A stretch of 64,000 bases of DNA. Origin: Clavibacter zhangzhiyongii (GTDB lineage: Bacteria > Actinomycetota > Actinomycetes > Actinomycetales > Microbacteriaceae). A program made the position numbers and the translations under genes. The stretch is taken from positions 1,798,001-1,862,000 of the forward strand of contig NZ_CP061274.1 in the NCBI RefSeq assembly GCF_014775655.1, read 5' to 3'. Positions 18,934-28,994 of the stretch are shown one piece after another. Numbering within the stretch: the stretch's first letter is position 1; every line of letters starts with the position of its first letter. The notes beneath the pieces were generated by a model. It was not told the DNA's origin, ran no database searches, and saw nothing but the letters and a program-made list of their open reading frames with translations.

Positions 18934-19622
18934 GCGCCGTCCTGCCGCTGACGCCCCCGACGGCGTCGCCCGTCGAGCGCGCCCTGCCGCGCATGCTCGT
19001 GGTGCTCGATGTGGACTCGACCCTCATCGAGGACGAGGCCATCGAGCTGCTCGCCGCCGAGGCGGGGTCGCTCGACGAGGTCGCCGCGGTCACCGACCGG
19101 GCGATGCGCGGCGAGCTCGACTTCGCGGAGAGCCTGCGCTCCCGCGTCGCGACGCTGGCGGGGCTGCCCGTGTCGGTTTACGCGACCGTCGGGGCGCGGA
19201 TCCGGCTCACGTCGGGGGCGGAGCGGCTGGTGGCGGGGCTGCACGATGCCGGCCACGTCGTCGCCGTCGTCTCGGGCGGCTTCCACGAGCTGCTGGATCC
19301 GCTGGCCGAGCGCCTCGGGCTCGACCGCTGGCGCGCGAACCGGCTGGAGTCGGCGGAGGGCCGCCTCACGGGACGCGTCACCGGTCCCGTCATCGACGCG
19401 GCGGCCAAGCGCGCCGCCGTCGAGGAGTGGAGCGCCGACCTCGGCATCCCGCTCGACCGCGTGGTCGCCGTGGGCGACGGGGCGAACGACCTGGAAATGA
19501 TGGCCGCGGCCGGCCTCTCCGTCGCGTTCGACGCGAAGCCCGCCGTGCGCGCACGCGCCGACGTGTGCGTCGACCGGCGCGACCTCGCGCAGGTCCTCGC
19601 GCTCCTCGGCCTCCCGCGCTGA
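18930..19622 (+). CDS. serB: Phosphoserine phosphatase
   Basis: HAD-family enzyme for the last step of serine synthesis, hydrolysing O-phosphoserine. The 230-residue product has motif I DVDST (27-31, nucleophile Asp27), motif II VVSGGF, the motif III Lys in AAKRAA, and motif [13 protein letters not shown]. There is no ACT regulatory domain, unlike mycobacterial SerB2. The GTG start is set by the GTGA overlap with glgC, an unusual pairing that makes serine synthesis expression depend on the glgC promoter. Confidence 0.9.
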   Translation: MSAVLPLTPPTASPVERALPRMLVVLDVDSTLIEDEAIELLAAEAGSLDEVAAVTDRAMRGELDFAESLRSRVATLAGLPVSVYATVGARIRLTSGAERLVAGLHDAGHVVAVVSGGFHELLDPLAERLGLDRWRANRLESAEGRLTGRVTGPVIDAAAKRAAVEEWSADLGIPLDRVVAVGDGANDLEMMAAAGLSVAFDAKPAVRARADVCVDRRDLAQVLALLGLPR

Positions 19623-19637
19623 GCCGTCCGACGGCAC

Positions 19638-19657
19638 CGCGGCCGATCGGGGCCGCG
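19638..19657. terminator. Hairpin between convergent serB and phosphotransferase genes
   Basis: Inverted repeat CGCGGCC / GGCCGCG with a 6 nt loop. It lies 15 bp after serB and 4 bp before the end of the opposite gene, and can act in both directions. Confidence 0.55.
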
Positions 19658-19661
19658 CGCG

Positions 19662-20618
19662 TCAGCCGGTGACGACCGCGCGGGCGATGGCGGCGAGCTG
19701 CGCGATGTTCGCGGGCATCCGCTCGCGCTCGGACGGCAGGCTGGCGAGGTGCGTGACGTTGTCGAGGTACGCCAGGAAGATGAAGGCGCCGAAGCGCGCG
19801 TCCGGGACGCCCGTGCTGCCGCCCGCGGCCGTGTAGGCGCGGTGGAACTGGGCGCGCTGCCGGGGCGCCAGGTACATGATCGCCGCGGCGACGTCGAGGC
19901 CCGCGGGCCCGAGCCCGCAGCGGTCGAAGTCGATCACCGAGACGCCGTCCGGCCCCTGGATCAGGTTGCCGGGGTGGTAGTCGCCGTGCACCATGATCGG
20001 CGGTCCGGCCTCCGCGAGGGTGGCGCGGAGCTCGCCGATCGCGCCGGCGAGGGCGTCCGCGGTCGAGCCGTCGGCCATGATGCCCGGGTACCCCTCGACG
20101 AGGCGCTCCAGCCGGGTGGCGGCGTAGTCGGCGTCGTAGCGGCGGCGCTGGCCGGCGAGGGCGACCGCCTCGGGAGCGCCGCCCGCGGCGTGCAGCGCGG
20201 CGAGCGTCTCGGCGAAGGGGCCGGCGTCCGACGACGCGGGCAGGCTGCTCAGCATCTCGCCGTCGTGCCAGGTGAGCAGGCTCGCGAGCCGCACCTCCAC
20301 CCGCTCGCCGGCCGCCCCGACGACCGCGCGGCGGAGGCCGACCTCGTCGTCGTCGGGGACCGGGACCTCGACCTCGGCGGTCCATGATCCGGCGCGGGTG
20401 CGGTGCGGGACCGGCACCGAGGGCCCGCCCCGGGCCGCGAGCATCGCCAGCCAGTCGAGCTCCAGGTCGATCTCGTGCCGCTTCCGGCGCGCGACGTGCA
20501 GGCGCAGCAGGTACCGGGATCCGCCGTCGACGTCGACGCGGTAGGCGTGGTTGTGCGTGGCCCCCAGCTCGGTGAGCGCGGCGGGACCGATGTCCCAGGC
20601 CGCCAGGAGGTCGGACAC
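19662..20618 (-). CDS. Phosphotransferase, APH / choline kinase-like family
   Basis: Protein-kinase-like small-molecule phosphotransferase of 318 residues. The catalytic loop HGDYHPGN and the metal-binding IDFDRCGLGP are intact; the N-terminal lobe contains a GATHNHAYRV glycine-poor loop and a RYLLRLH strand. Relatives include homoserine kinase II, fructosamine kinases and aminoglycoside kinases; nothing in the sequence points to drug resistance. The GTG start has GAGGAGA 6 nt upstream. It lies 23 bp after the SDR gene on the same strand, so the two are probably cotranscribed. Confidence 0.8.
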   Translation of the reverse strand: MSDLLAAWDIGPAALTELGATHNHAYRVDVDGGSRYLLRLHVARRKRHEIDLELDWLAMLAARGGPSVPVPHRTRAGSWTAEVEVPVPDDDEVGLRRAVVGAAGERVEVRLASLLTWHDGEMLSSLPASSDAGPFAETLAALHAAGGAPEAVALAGQRRRYDADYAATRLERLVEGYPGIMADGSTADALAGAIGELRATLAEAGPPIMVHGDYHPGNLIQGPDGVSVIDFDRCGLGPAGLDVAAAIMYLAPRQRAQFHRAYTAAGGSTGVPDARFGAFIFLAYLDNVTHLASLPSERERMPANIAQLAAIARAVVTG

Positions 20619-20641
20619 GGCGCTCTCCTCGTTGGGCGGCG

Positions 20642-21352
20642 TCAGTGGCCCATGCCGAGGCCGCCGTCGACGGGGATGACGGCGCCCGAGACGTAGGCGG
20701 CCTCGTCGGAGGAGATCCAGGCGACGACACCCGCGACCTCGGCGGCGGTGCCGTAGCGGCCGGCCGGGATGGACTTCTTGTACTCGGCGGCCGTGGCCTC
20801 GGGCAGCTCGGCGGTCATGTCGGTCTCGATGAAGCCGGGAGCGACGACGTTGGCCGTGATGCCGCGACCGCCGAGCTCGCGCGTGACGGAGCGGGCGAGG
20901 CCCACCAGGCCGCTCTTCGACGCCGCGTAGTTGACCTGGCCGCCGGAGCCGTACAGGCCGACGACGCTGGAGATGAGGACGATGCGCCCGAAGCGCGCCT
21001 TGAGCATGCCCTTCGACGCGCGCTTCGCGACGCGGAAGGCGCCGCCCAGGTTCGTGTCGACGACCTCGGTGAAGTCGTCGTCGCTCATGCGCATCATGAG
21101 GGTGTCGCGCGTGATGCCCGCGTTGGCGACCACGACCTCCACGGGTCCGTACGCCGCCTCGACCTCGGTGAAGGCGGCGTCGACGGAGGCGGCGTCGGTC
21201 ACGTCGGCGCGCACCGTGAGGCTGCCCGCGGGGCCCTCGCCGGAGCGCGCGGTGACGGCGACGCGGTGCCCGCGACGCAGCATCTCCTCGGCGATCGCGA
21301 AGCCGATCCCCCTGTTGCCTCCGGTGACGACGACGGTGCGAGCGGTGCTCAT
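20642..21352 (-). CDS. fabG: 3-oxoacyl-ACP reductase-like SDR family protein
   Basis: NAD(P)H-dependent short-chain dehydrogenase of 236 residues. It has the TGGNRGIG cofactor loop near the N-terminus, the VANAG motif, and the catalytic Ser-Tyr-Lys set in LISSVVGLYGS and NYAASKSG. The form VTGGNRGIG, with the C-terminal VSGAVIPVDGGLGMGH, matches actinobacterial FabG/MabA, the beta-ketoacyl reductase of fatty acid synthesis. No inhA is adjacent, so assignment as the main FabG is likely but not proven. The ATG at 21352 has GGGAAGG upstream. Confidence 0.85.
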   Translation of the reverse strand: MSTARTVVVTGGNRGIGFAIAEEMLRRGHRVAVTARSGEGPAGSLTVRADVTDAASVDAAFTEVEAAYGPVEVVVANAGITRDTLMMRMSDDDFTEVVDTNLGGAFRVAKRASKGMLKARFGRIVLISSVVGLYGSGGQVNYAASKSGLVGLARSVTRELGGRGITANVVAPGFIETDMTAELPEATAAEYKKSIPAGRYGTAAEVAGVVAWISSDEAAYVSGAVIPVDGGLGMGH

Positions 21353-21398
21353 GGGGGACCTTCCCTTACGGCTTGGAGGGGGCTGGCGGACTCGGACG

Positions 21399-21424
21399 AG
21401 CCTATCGGTGGCGCGGCGTACCCT
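21399..21424. promoter_or_regulatory. Divergent -10 boxes for fabG and the DUF3099 gene
   Basis: TAGGCT on the minus strand (21399-21404) points at fabG and leaves a leader of about 40 nt with a GGGAAGG site. TACCCT on the plus strand (21419-21424) points at the DUF3099 gene with a leader of about 40 nt containing GAAGGA. Confidence 0.4.
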
Positions 21425-21471
21425 GGTCTCGATGGGGCGCGCGACGCGCCCTCGAAGGACGCCATCCACCC

Positions 21472-21945
21472 ATGCCAGCTCCGCAGCAGTCGGTCACCAG
21501 CCTCCCCCGGTCCCCGCAGGAGGACCGTCACGCCCGCATGGTGAAGTACACCATCGCGATGACCATCCGCATGGTCTGCATCCTCTCGTGCCTCTTCCTC
21601 CAAGGCTGGTGGCTCGCCGTCGCCGCCGTCGGCGCCATCGTGCTGCCCTACTTCGCCGTCATCCTGGCGAACGTCGGCGGCAACCAGGGCACCGCGGTCG
21701 AGCGGCCGGGCGGCGTCGTCGCCGTGTCGGCCCGGCACTCCGGATTCCCGCCGCCGGCGGAGCCGTTCGCTCCCTCCGCGGCGTACACGCCGTCGGAGCC
21801 CTACACGCCCTCGGAGCCCTTCACGGCCCCGGCGTCCTTCACCACCTACGAGACCGGCCGCGCGCCCGACCCCGCGCGCCCCGCCGAGGACCGCCCGACC
21901 CCCGCCCGGGACGCCCCGACGCCCGGCACCCCCGACGCGGCGTGA
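21472..21945 (+). CDS. DUF3099 domain membrane protein
   Basis: Actinobacteria-specific membrane protein of 157 residues and unknown function. The N-terminal half matches the DUF3099 pattern, with SVTSLPRSPQEDRHARMVKY followed by two membrane helices (about residues 25-45 and 47-67). The C-terminal half is a proline-rich, probably disordered tail with an imperfect repeat YTPSEP-YTPSEP-FTAP. It heads a tight unit with a small cysteine protein and SURF1, joined by GTGA overlaps, which suggests a role linked to the cytochrome oxidase membrane environment. That link is inference. Confidence 0.8.
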   Translation: MPAPQQSVTSLPRSPQEDRHARMVKYTIAMTIRMVCILSCLFLQGWWLAVAAVGAIVLPYFAVILANVGGNQGTAVERPGGVVAVSARHSGFPPPAEPFAPSAAYTPSEPYTPSEPFTAPASFTTYETGRAPDPARPAEDRPTPARDAPTPGTPDAA

Positions 21946-22199
21946 GCGGGCTCGCGTCCTGGGGGCTCGGATCCTCCGGGCCCGACGCCGACGTCGTCGA
22001 GTGCTCGCGCGCCAGCTGCCGCGCCGAGGCCGCCTGGCGGGTCGAATGGCGGAACCCGCGCATCCACACGGCAGACCGGGTGAAGACCTGGACCGCGTGC
22101 GACGAGCACGTCGGCTTCCTGCGCGACTTCCTCGCCGGACGGGACTTCCCCGTCCGCACCGCCGCGATCGACGCGCCCGTCGAGGGGGCCATCGCGTGA
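21942..22199 (+). CDS. Small cysteine-containing conserved protein (85 aa), unknown function
   Basis: Starts at a GTG overlapping the DUF3099 stop and ends overlapping the SURF1 start, both by GTGA, so it is a real and tightly coupled gene. The product has C-x4-C (ECSRASC, about residues 21-26), then a WRVEWRNPRIHT stretch, then C-x2-H (ACDEH, about 53-56), which could form a small zinc site. The remainder is FLRDFLAGRDFP plus a short acidic end. Public annotations sometimes call such proteins acetone carboxylase, but nothing visible supports that. A metal chaperone or small-subunit role near cytochrome oxidase assembly is possible. Confidence 0.7.
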   Translation: MSGLASWGLGSSGPDADVVECSRASCRAEAAWRVEWRNPRIHTADRVKTWTACDEHVGFLRDFLAGRDFPVRTAAIDAPVEGAIA

Positions 22200-23041
22200 G
22201 CCGCTGGCGCTTCGTGCTCAACCGCCGGTGGGCGGGCTACCTGACGGTCGCCGTGGTCTTCGCCATCGCGTGCGTGCTGCTCAGCCACTGGCAGTTCGCC
22301 CGCCGCGACGAGGCCCTCGCCGAGATCGCCAAGGTGGAGGACAACTGGGACAGCGCTCCTCTGCCCGTGGACCAGGTGCTCGCCGACGCCTCCGCGTACG
22401 TCGACACGCAGAAGTGGACGCCCGTCACGATGACGGGCACCTACCTCGTCGACGAGCAGCTGCTGGCGCGGAACAGGCCCTTCAACGGCCAGCCCGGCTT
22501 CGAGGTCCTCACGCCGTTGCGGCTGGAGGACGGCCGGGTCTTCGTCGTCGACCGCGGCTGGGTGCCCATCGGCAACTCGCAGGACTCCCCCGACTCCGTG
22601 CCGGCGCCGCCGTCGGGGCAGGTGACCGTGACCGCGCGCCTCAAGGCCGGGGAGCCGGAGCTGCCCGGGCGGTCCGCTCCCGAGGGCCAGATCGCCACGG
22701 TCAACCTGCCGGACATCGCGTCCCGCGTGGACGCGCCGACCTTCACGGGCGCCTACGGGCTGCTGATCTCGGAGGATCCCGCGCCCGCCGACGCCGCGCC
22801 GTTCGCGACGCCGCGACCCGAGGAGGACGAGGGCCCGCACCTCTCCTACGCTTTCCAGTGGATCGTGTTCGCGATCATCGGCTTCGCGGGCCTCGGCGTC
22901 GCGGTGCGCAACGAGTACCGCATCATCAACGCCGACGACCCCGAGGAGCAGGAGCGCGAGCGGGCCCGGCAGGCGAAGCGCGCGCGGAAGCAGCCGTCGG
23001 ACGCCGACGTCGAGGACCGGATCCTCGACGACGCCCGCTGA
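22196..23041 (+). CDS. SURF1 family cytochrome oxidase biogenesis protein
   Basis: Membrane protein of 281 residues needed for haem insertion into, or maturation of, cytochrome c oxidase in other organisms. Typical SURF1 layout: an N-terminal membrane helix (about 11-29) followed by HWQFARRDE, a large extracytoplasmic domain with DRGWVPIG and GAYGLLISE, a second helix near the end (about 218-240), and a charged cytoplasmic tail. Its start overlaps the small cysteine gene (GTGA). ctaA and ctaB for haem A synthesis lie 6-8 kb away. Confidence 0.88.
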   Translation: MSRWRFVLNRRWAGYLTVAVVFAIACVLLSHWQFARRDEALAEIAKVEDNWDSAPLPVDQVLADASAYVDTQKWTPVTMTGTYLVDEQLLARNRPFNGQPGFEVLTPLRLEDGRVFVVDRGWVPIGNSQDSPDSVPAPPSGQVTVTARLKAGEPELPGRSAPEGQIATVNLPDIASRVDAPTFTGAYGLLISEDPAPADAAPFATPRPEEDEGPHLSYAFQWIVFAIIGFAGLGVAVRNEYRIINADDPEEQERERARQAKRARKQPSDADVEDRILDDAR

Positions 23042-23046
23042 GGCCG

Positions 23047-23082
23047 CCGGCCCGCCGCGGGAGCGGTCGGGCGGCGGGCCGG
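23047..23082. terminator. Hairpin between convergent SURF1 and ABC-F genes
   Basis: A 12 bp perfect inverted repeat (23047-23058 with 23071-23082) around a 12 nt loop. It lies 5 bp after the SURF1 stop and 28 bp before the end of the ABC-F gene. Confidence 0.6.
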
Positions 23083-23110
23083 GCAGCCGCGCGTGCGTCC
23101 GCCCGGGCTA

Positions 23111-24709
<1,599 letters not shown>

Positions 24710-24737
24710 GGTGAGGGGTCCTTCTGGTCAGCGGATG

Positions 24738-24754
24738 TCCCACGGTCCGTGGGA
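24738..24754 (-). promoter_or_regulatory. Hairpin in the 5' leader of the ABC-F gene
   Basis: The 17 bp sequence TCCCACGG-T-CCGTGGGA is palindromic around one base and can form a 6 bp stem with a 5 nt loop. It lies about 16 nt before the AAGGA ribosome site. Leaders of ABC-F resistance factors often work by attenuation; whether this one does is unknown. Confidence 0.4.
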
Positions 24755-24823
24755 GGAGGGCGACCCGCAGCAGAGGGGGTCGAGCCCGGTCGGTCGAGGG
24801 CGTCCATCGGACCCGACCGGTCC

Positions 24824-24829
24824 AGTGTA
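24824..24829 (-). promoter_or_regulatory. Candidate -10 box of the ABC-F gene
   Basis: TACACT on the minus strand. Predicted transcription start is near 24817, giving a leader of about 108 nt before the GTG. Confidence 0.35.
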
Positions 24830-24882
24830 CGAGACGCGGGCGTGCGGCCCCTCCCGACGGCGCCGGGACGGCCGGTGACGTG

Positions 24883-24917
24883 ACGACGGCCCCACCCGCA
24901 GCGGGTGGGGCCGTCGT
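24883..24917. terminator. Terminator hairpin of the suf cluster
   Basis: Near-perfect palindrome centred on 24900, with at least 14 paired positions (GACGGCCCCACCCGC and its complement). It lies 17 bp after the sufT stop. No U-tract follows, as usual in high-GC actinobacteria. Confidence 0.75.
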
Positions 24918-24933
24918 GGTCGAGCGGCGCGGA

Positions 24934-25269
24934 TCAGATGGAGAAGCCGAGCGCCCGCATCATGTCGCGGCCGTCGTCGGTGATCTTCTCGGGACCCCAC
25001 GGCGGCATCCAGACCCAGTTGATGCGGAACGCGGCCACGACGCCGTCGAGCGCCTCCGCGGTCTGCTCCTCGAGCACGTCCGTGAGCGGGCAGCCCGCGG
25101 ACGTCAGGGTCATGTGGATGATGAGGGCGTCGTTCTCGTCGTCCCACGCCAGGTCGTAGATGAGGCCCAGGTCGACGATGTTGATCCCGAGCTCGGGATC
25201 CATCACGTCTTTGAGGGCCTCCTCGACCTCGTCGAACTTCTGCGGGGGCAGCGTGCTCTGCATCGTCAC
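24934..25269 (-). CDS. sufT: Fe-S cluster assembly factor SufT (MIP18/DUF59 family)
   Basis: Protein of 111 residues that helps iron-sulfur cluster maturation. It is a single DUF59 domain with the DPELGINIVDLGLIYD signature and the conserved cysteine in TSAGCPL. It closes the suf cluster; its GTG start overlaps the sufC stop (GTGA). In most actinobacterial clusters sufS and sufU stand between sufC and sufT, and both are absent here. An in-frame ATG two codons downstream could also be the start. Confidence 0.87.
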   Translation of the reverse strand: MTMQSTLPPQKFDEVEEALKDVMDPELGINIVDLGLIYDLAWDDENDALIIHMTLTSAGCPLTDVLEEQTAEALDGVVAAFRINWVWMPPWGPEKITDDGRDMMRALGFSI

Positions 25270-26036
25270 GCCGTCACCGTGGTGGAGGGCGCGAGGAAGC
25301 GGTCGTAGCCCTCCTCCTCGAGGCGGTCGGCCAGCTCGCGGCCGCCCTGCTCGGCGACCCGGCCCGCCACGAACACGTGGACGAAGTCGGGCTGGATGTA
25401 GCGGAGGATGCGCGTGTAGTGCGTGATGAGCAGGAGCCCGAGGCCCGTGTTCGCCTTCGCGCGGTTGACGCCCTCGGAGACGATCTTCAGCGCGTCGACG
25501 TCGAGGCCGGAGTCGGTCTCGTCGAGGACCGCGAACTTGGGCTTCAGCAGCTCGAGCTGCAGCACCTCGTTGCGCTTCTTCTCGCCGCCGGAGAAGCCCT
25601 CGTTGACGTTGCGCTCCGCGAACGCGGGGTCCATCTTGAGCGCGGCCATCGAGGTGCGCACGTCCTTGATCCAGCCGCGGATGGCGGGCGCCTCGCCGTC
25701 GATCGCGGTCTTGGCGGTGCGGAGGAAGTTCGTCGTCGTGACGCCGGGGATCTCGACCGGGTACTGCATGGCGAGGAACAGGCCCGCGCGGGCGCGCTCG
25801 TCGACCGTCATGTCGAGGACCTCGACGCCGTCGAGCGTGATGGACCCGGAGTCGACGTGGTACTTCGGGTGGCCCGAGATCGTGTACGCCAGCGTGGACT
25901 TGCCCGAGCCGTTGGGGCCCATGATCGCGTGGATCTCGCCCTCGTTGATCGTGAGGTCGACGCCCTTGAGGATCTGCTTGCGACCCTGCTCGGTGTCGAC
26001 GCTGACGTGCAGGTCGGTGATGGTGAGAGTTGACAT
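25266..26036 (-). CDS. sufC: Fe-S cluster assembly ATPase SufC
   Basis: ATPase of the SufBC2D scaffold that builds iron-sulfur clusters in the cytosol; 256 residues. Walker A GPNGSGKST, the SufC-specific signature FSGGEKKRNEVLQLE, and Walker B with LDETDSGLDVDALK, where SufC has DETDSGLD instead of the DEP of transporters. The ATG is 13 bp after the Rieske gene. It is transcribed with sufB, sufD and the Rieske protein. Confidence 0.96.
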   Translation of the reverse strand: MSTLTITDLHVSVDTEQGRKQILKGVDLTINEGEIHAIMGPNGSGKSTLAYTISGHPKYHVDSGSITLDGVEVLDMTVDERARAGLFLAMQYPVEIPGVTTTNFLRTAKTAIDGEAPAIRGWIKDVRTSMAALKMDPAFAERNVNEGFSGGEKKRNEVLQLELLKPKFAVLDETDSGLDVDALKIVSEGVNRAKANTGLGLLLITHYTRILRYIQPDFVHVFVAGRVAEQGGRELADRLEEEGYDRFLAPSTTVTA

Positions 26037-26049
26037 GCGTGCGGTTCCT

Positions 26050-26370
26050 CTAGCTCTTCGGGGTGGTGTCGATGTGGATGTCGCCGTCCACGATCGACAC
26101 GGGGTAGACGGGGACGGGCTCGTACGCCGGCAGCGTGCGCGGCTTGCCCGTCTCGAGGGAGAACTTCGACCCGTGGGCCCAGCACTCCAGGGTGTCGCCC
26201 TCGACGAAGCCCTCGGCCAGCGAGATGTCGCCGTGCGTGCAGGTGTCGCCGATGGCGTGCACCGTACCCGAGGAGTCCTTGACGAGCGCGATGGCGAGGC
26301 CCTCGATCTCGATGCGGAGCGCCTCGTTCTCGCCGAGCTCGTCGACGGCGCAGATGCGCACGGCGGTCAT
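26050..26370 (-). CDS. Rieske-type [2Fe-2S] ferredoxin in the suf cluster
   Basis: Small redox protein of 106 residues resembling the ferredoxin subunit of non-haem iron oxygenases. Cluster ligands are CTH (Cys44, His46) and CWAH (Cys63, His66), the classical C-x-H-x16-C-x2-H. Its ATG overlaps the sufD stop by four bases (ATGA). Rieske proteins of this kind sit in suf clusters of many actinobacteria and may supply electrons for assembly, but the exact role is unknown. Confidence 0.9.
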   Translation of the reverse strand: MTAVRICAVDELGENEALRIEIEGLAIALVKDSSGTVHAIGDTCTHGDISLAEGFVEGDTLECWAHGSKFSLETGKPRTLPAYEPVPVYPVSIVDGDIHIDTTPKS

Positions 26371-27575
26371 CGGGCGACCGCCCCGGTGCTCGTGCCGGCC
26401 AGCTCGGCCTCGATGGCGGCCTGCAGCCGCTCCTCGAGGTCGGGGACGCCGATCTGCTGGACGATCTCGCTGAGGAAGCCGCGGACGACGAGGCGACGCG
26501 CCTCCTCCTCGGTGATCCCGCGGGCCTGCAGGTAGAACAGCTGCTCGTCGTCGAAGCGGCCCGTGGCGCTCGCGTGACCGGCGCCGGCGATGTCGCCGGT
26601 CTCGATCTCGAGGTTCGGGACCGAGTCGGCGCGCGTGCCGTCCGTGAGGACGAGGTTGCGGTTCTGCTCGTAGCTGTCGGTGCCGGGCGCGGAACGGCGG
26701 ATGAGCACGTCGCCGATCCAGACTGTGCGGGCGCCCTTCCCCTGCAGCGCGCCCTTGTAGGTGACGCGGCTGCGGGTGTTCGGGGCGTCGTGGTCGACGT
26801 ACACCTGCTGCTCGAGGTGCTGGCCCGCGTCGGCGAAGTACACGCCGAGCAGCTCGCCGTCGGCGCCCTCGTTCGAGAGGTGCGCCGAGGGGTTGACGCG
26901 GACGATGGATCCGCCGAGCGTCACCACCACGTGCTTGAGCTTCGCGTCGCGGCCGACGACGGCCTGGTGCGCCGCGAGGTGGCGCGCCTCGTCGTCCCAC
27001 TGCTGGACGGTGACGACCGTGAGCTCGGCCTGGTCGCCGACGACGATCTCGACGTTCTCGGCGAGCGACGCGGATCCGGCGTTGTCGAGGATCACGACGC
27101 CGCGGCTGAAGGGCGCGGCCGTGATGACGGTGTGCGCGGCGCGCGGCGCGGCGCCGAGCTCGGAGCGGCCGACCGTGACGGTGACGGGCTCCTCGCCCGA
27201 CACCTCGATCGACAGCGCCTCGCCGAAGGACGACCAGGCGTTGGCCGCCGCGCGGTCCTCGGGGGCGCCGGCGGTGCCGACGCGGGCGTCGTCGCGCGGG
27301 ATCCACGAGACGGACGTGCCCGCCGCCTCGGAGGCCGTGAGCGGATAGCGCGACCCGTCGAGCGCCCCGGCGATGAGGTCGTCGAGGCGTCGGACGGGCG
27401 TCAGCTTCCAGACGGCCTCACGGCCGGTGACCGCGTCGAACGCCTCGACGTCGGTGGACGTGAAGCGCTCGGAGCGGGTCTGGATGGGTATGACGCCCCA
27501 CCCTCCGTCGGTGTGCGGTCGGGCGCCGTTCCCCAGGGGGGCGACGGCTTCGGTGGTGGCGAGTGGGGTCGTCAT
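26367..27575 (-). CDS. sufD: Fe-S cluster assembly protein SufD
   Basis: Scaffold subunit of 402 residues that pairs with SufB. The N-terminal region is variable, the middle is the beta-helix core, and the C-terminal helical domain contains GHASATGRFDDEQLFYLQAR, with the histidine used in the SufB-SufD interface cluster site. The ATG directly follows the sufB stop (TAG then ATG with no gap) and the stop overlaps the Rieske gene, so the order sufB-sufD-Rieske-sufC is one tightly coupled operon. Confidence 0.93.
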   Translation of the reverse strand: MTTPLATTEAVAPLGNGARPHTDGGWGVIPIQTRSERFTSTDVEAFDAVTGREAVWKLTPVRRLDDLIAGALDGSRYPLTASEAAGTSVSWIPRDDARVGTAGAPEDRAAANAWSSFGEALSIEVSGEEPVTVTVGRSELGAAPRAAHTVITAAPFSRGVVILDNAGSASLAENVEIVVGDQAELTVVTVQQWDDEARHLAAHQAVVGRDAKLKHVVVTLGGSIVRVNPSAHLSNEGADGELLGVYFADAGQHLEQQVYVDHDAPNTRSRVTYKGALQGKGARTVWIGDVLIRRSAPGTDSYEQNRNLVLTDGTRADSVPNLEIETGDIAGAGHASATGRFDDEQLFYLQARGITEEEARRLVVRGFLSEIVQQIGVPDLEERLQAAIEAELAGTSTGAVAR

Positions 27576-28994
27576 CTAGCCGACGGATCCTTCCATGCCC
27601 ATCTCGATGAGCTTGTTGAGTTCGAGCGCGTACTCCATGGGCAGCTCTCGGGCGATGGGCTCGATGAAGCCGCGGACGATCATGGCCATGGCCTCGTCCT
27701 CGGGCATGCCCCGGCTCATCAGGTAGAACAGCTGCTCCTCGCTGACGCGCGAGACCGTGGCCTCGTGGCCGAGCTGCACGTCGTCCACCCGGATGTCGAT
27801 CGCGGGGTACGTGTCGGAGCGGGAGATCGTGTCGACCAGCAGCGCGTCGCAGCGGACGGTGTTGGCGGAGTGGTGCGCCGCCGCGTCCACGCGGATCTCG
27901 CCGCGGTAGCCGGCCCGGCCGCCGCCGCGCGCGATGGACTTGGAGACGATGGACGACTGCGTGTACGGCGCCATGTGCACCATCTTCGCGCCGGCGTCCT
28001 GGTGCTGGCCGGGGCCCGCGAAGGCCACGGACAGGGTCTCGCCCTTGGCGCGCTCGCCCATGAGGTAGATGGAGGGGTACTTCATCGTGACCTTGGAGCC
28101 GATGTTGCCGTCGATCCACTCCATGGTCGCGCCCTCGGCCGCCGTCGCGCGCTTGGTGACGAGGTTGTAGACGTTGTTGGACCAGTTCTGGATGGTCGTG
28201 TAGCGGACGCGGGCGTCCTTCTTCACGATGATCTCGACGACCGCGGAGTGCAGCGAGTCGGACTTGTAGATGGGCGCGGTGCAGCCCTCGATGTAGTGGA
28301 CGTAGCTGCCCTCGTCGGCGATGATCAGCGTCCGCTCGAACTGGCCCATGTTCTCGGTGTTGATGCGGAAGTACGCCTGCAGTGGGATCTCCACGTGGAC
28401 GCCCTTGGGCACGTACACGAACGAGCCGCCCGACCAGACGGCCGTGTTCAGCGCCGCGAACTTGTTGTCGCCCGCGGGGATGACGGTGCCGAAGTACTCC
28501 TTGAACAGCTCCGGGTGCTCGCGCAGCGCCGTGTCGGTGTCCATGAAGATGACGCCCTGGTCCTCGAGGTCCTTCTGGATCGAGTGGAAGACGACCTCGG
28601 ACTCGTACTGGGCGGCGACGCCGGAGACGAGGCGCTGGCGCTCCGCCTCGGGGATGCCGAGCCGCTCGTACGTGTTCTTGATGTCGTCGGGCAGGTCGTC
28701 CCACGTCTGGGCCTGCTTCTCCGTGGAGCGCACGAAGTACTTGATGTTGTCGAAGTCGATGCCGGACAGGTCGGCGCCCCACGTCGGCATGGGCTTCTTG
28801 CCGAAGAGCTCGTAGCCCTTCATGCGGTTGGCGAGCATCCACTCGGGCTCGCTCTTGCGCCGCGAGATGTCCGCGACGACCTCGGGCGAGATGCCGCGCT
28901 TGGCGGAGGCCCCGGCGACATCGGAGTCGGACCAGCCGAACTCGTACTGTCCGAGGCTCTCGAGCTCGGGTCGGTCGATCAGCACATCTGACAT
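27576..28994 (-). CDS. sufB: Fe-S cluster assembly protein SufB
   Basis: Main scaffold subunit of 472 residues on which the nascent cluster forms. Family marks include [19 protein letters not shown] (about 185), the catalytic cysteine region [13 protein letters not shown], and the C-terminal [17 protein letters not shown] helix. No intein interrupts it, unlike mycobacterial SufB. The ATG at 28994 gives the normal family length; the open frame further upstream is low-complexity. No sufR repressor gene precedes it; instead a shared intergenic region separates it from ctaA. Confidence 0.95.
   Translation of the reverse strand: MSDVLIDRPELESLGQYEFGWSDSDVAGASAKRGISPEVVADISRRKSEPEWMLANRMKGYELFGKKPMPTWGADLSGIDFDNIKYFVRSTEKQAQTWDDLPDDIKNTYERLGIPEAERQRLVSGVAAQYESEVVFHSIQKDLEDQGVIFMDTDTALREHPELFKEYFGTVIPAGDNKFAALNTAVWSGGSFVYVPKGVHVEIPLQAYFRINTENMGQFERTLIIADEGSYVHYIEGCTAPIYKSDSLHSAVVEIIVKKDARVRYTTIQNWSNNVYNLVTKRATAAEGATMEWIDGNIGSKVTMKYPSIYLMGERAKGETLSVAFAGPGQHQDAGAKMVHMAPYTQSSIVSKSIARGGGRAGYRGEIRVDAAAHHSANTVRCDALLVDTISRSDTYPAIDIRVDDVQLGHEATVSRVSEEQLFYLMSRGMPEDEAMAMIVRGFIEPIARELPMEYALELNKLIEMGMEGSVG

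Noticed and set aside
19662-20618. Calling the APH-fold protein an aminoglycoside kinase
   Set aside because: Only general kinase-fold motifs are visible. Many members phosphorylate metabolites.
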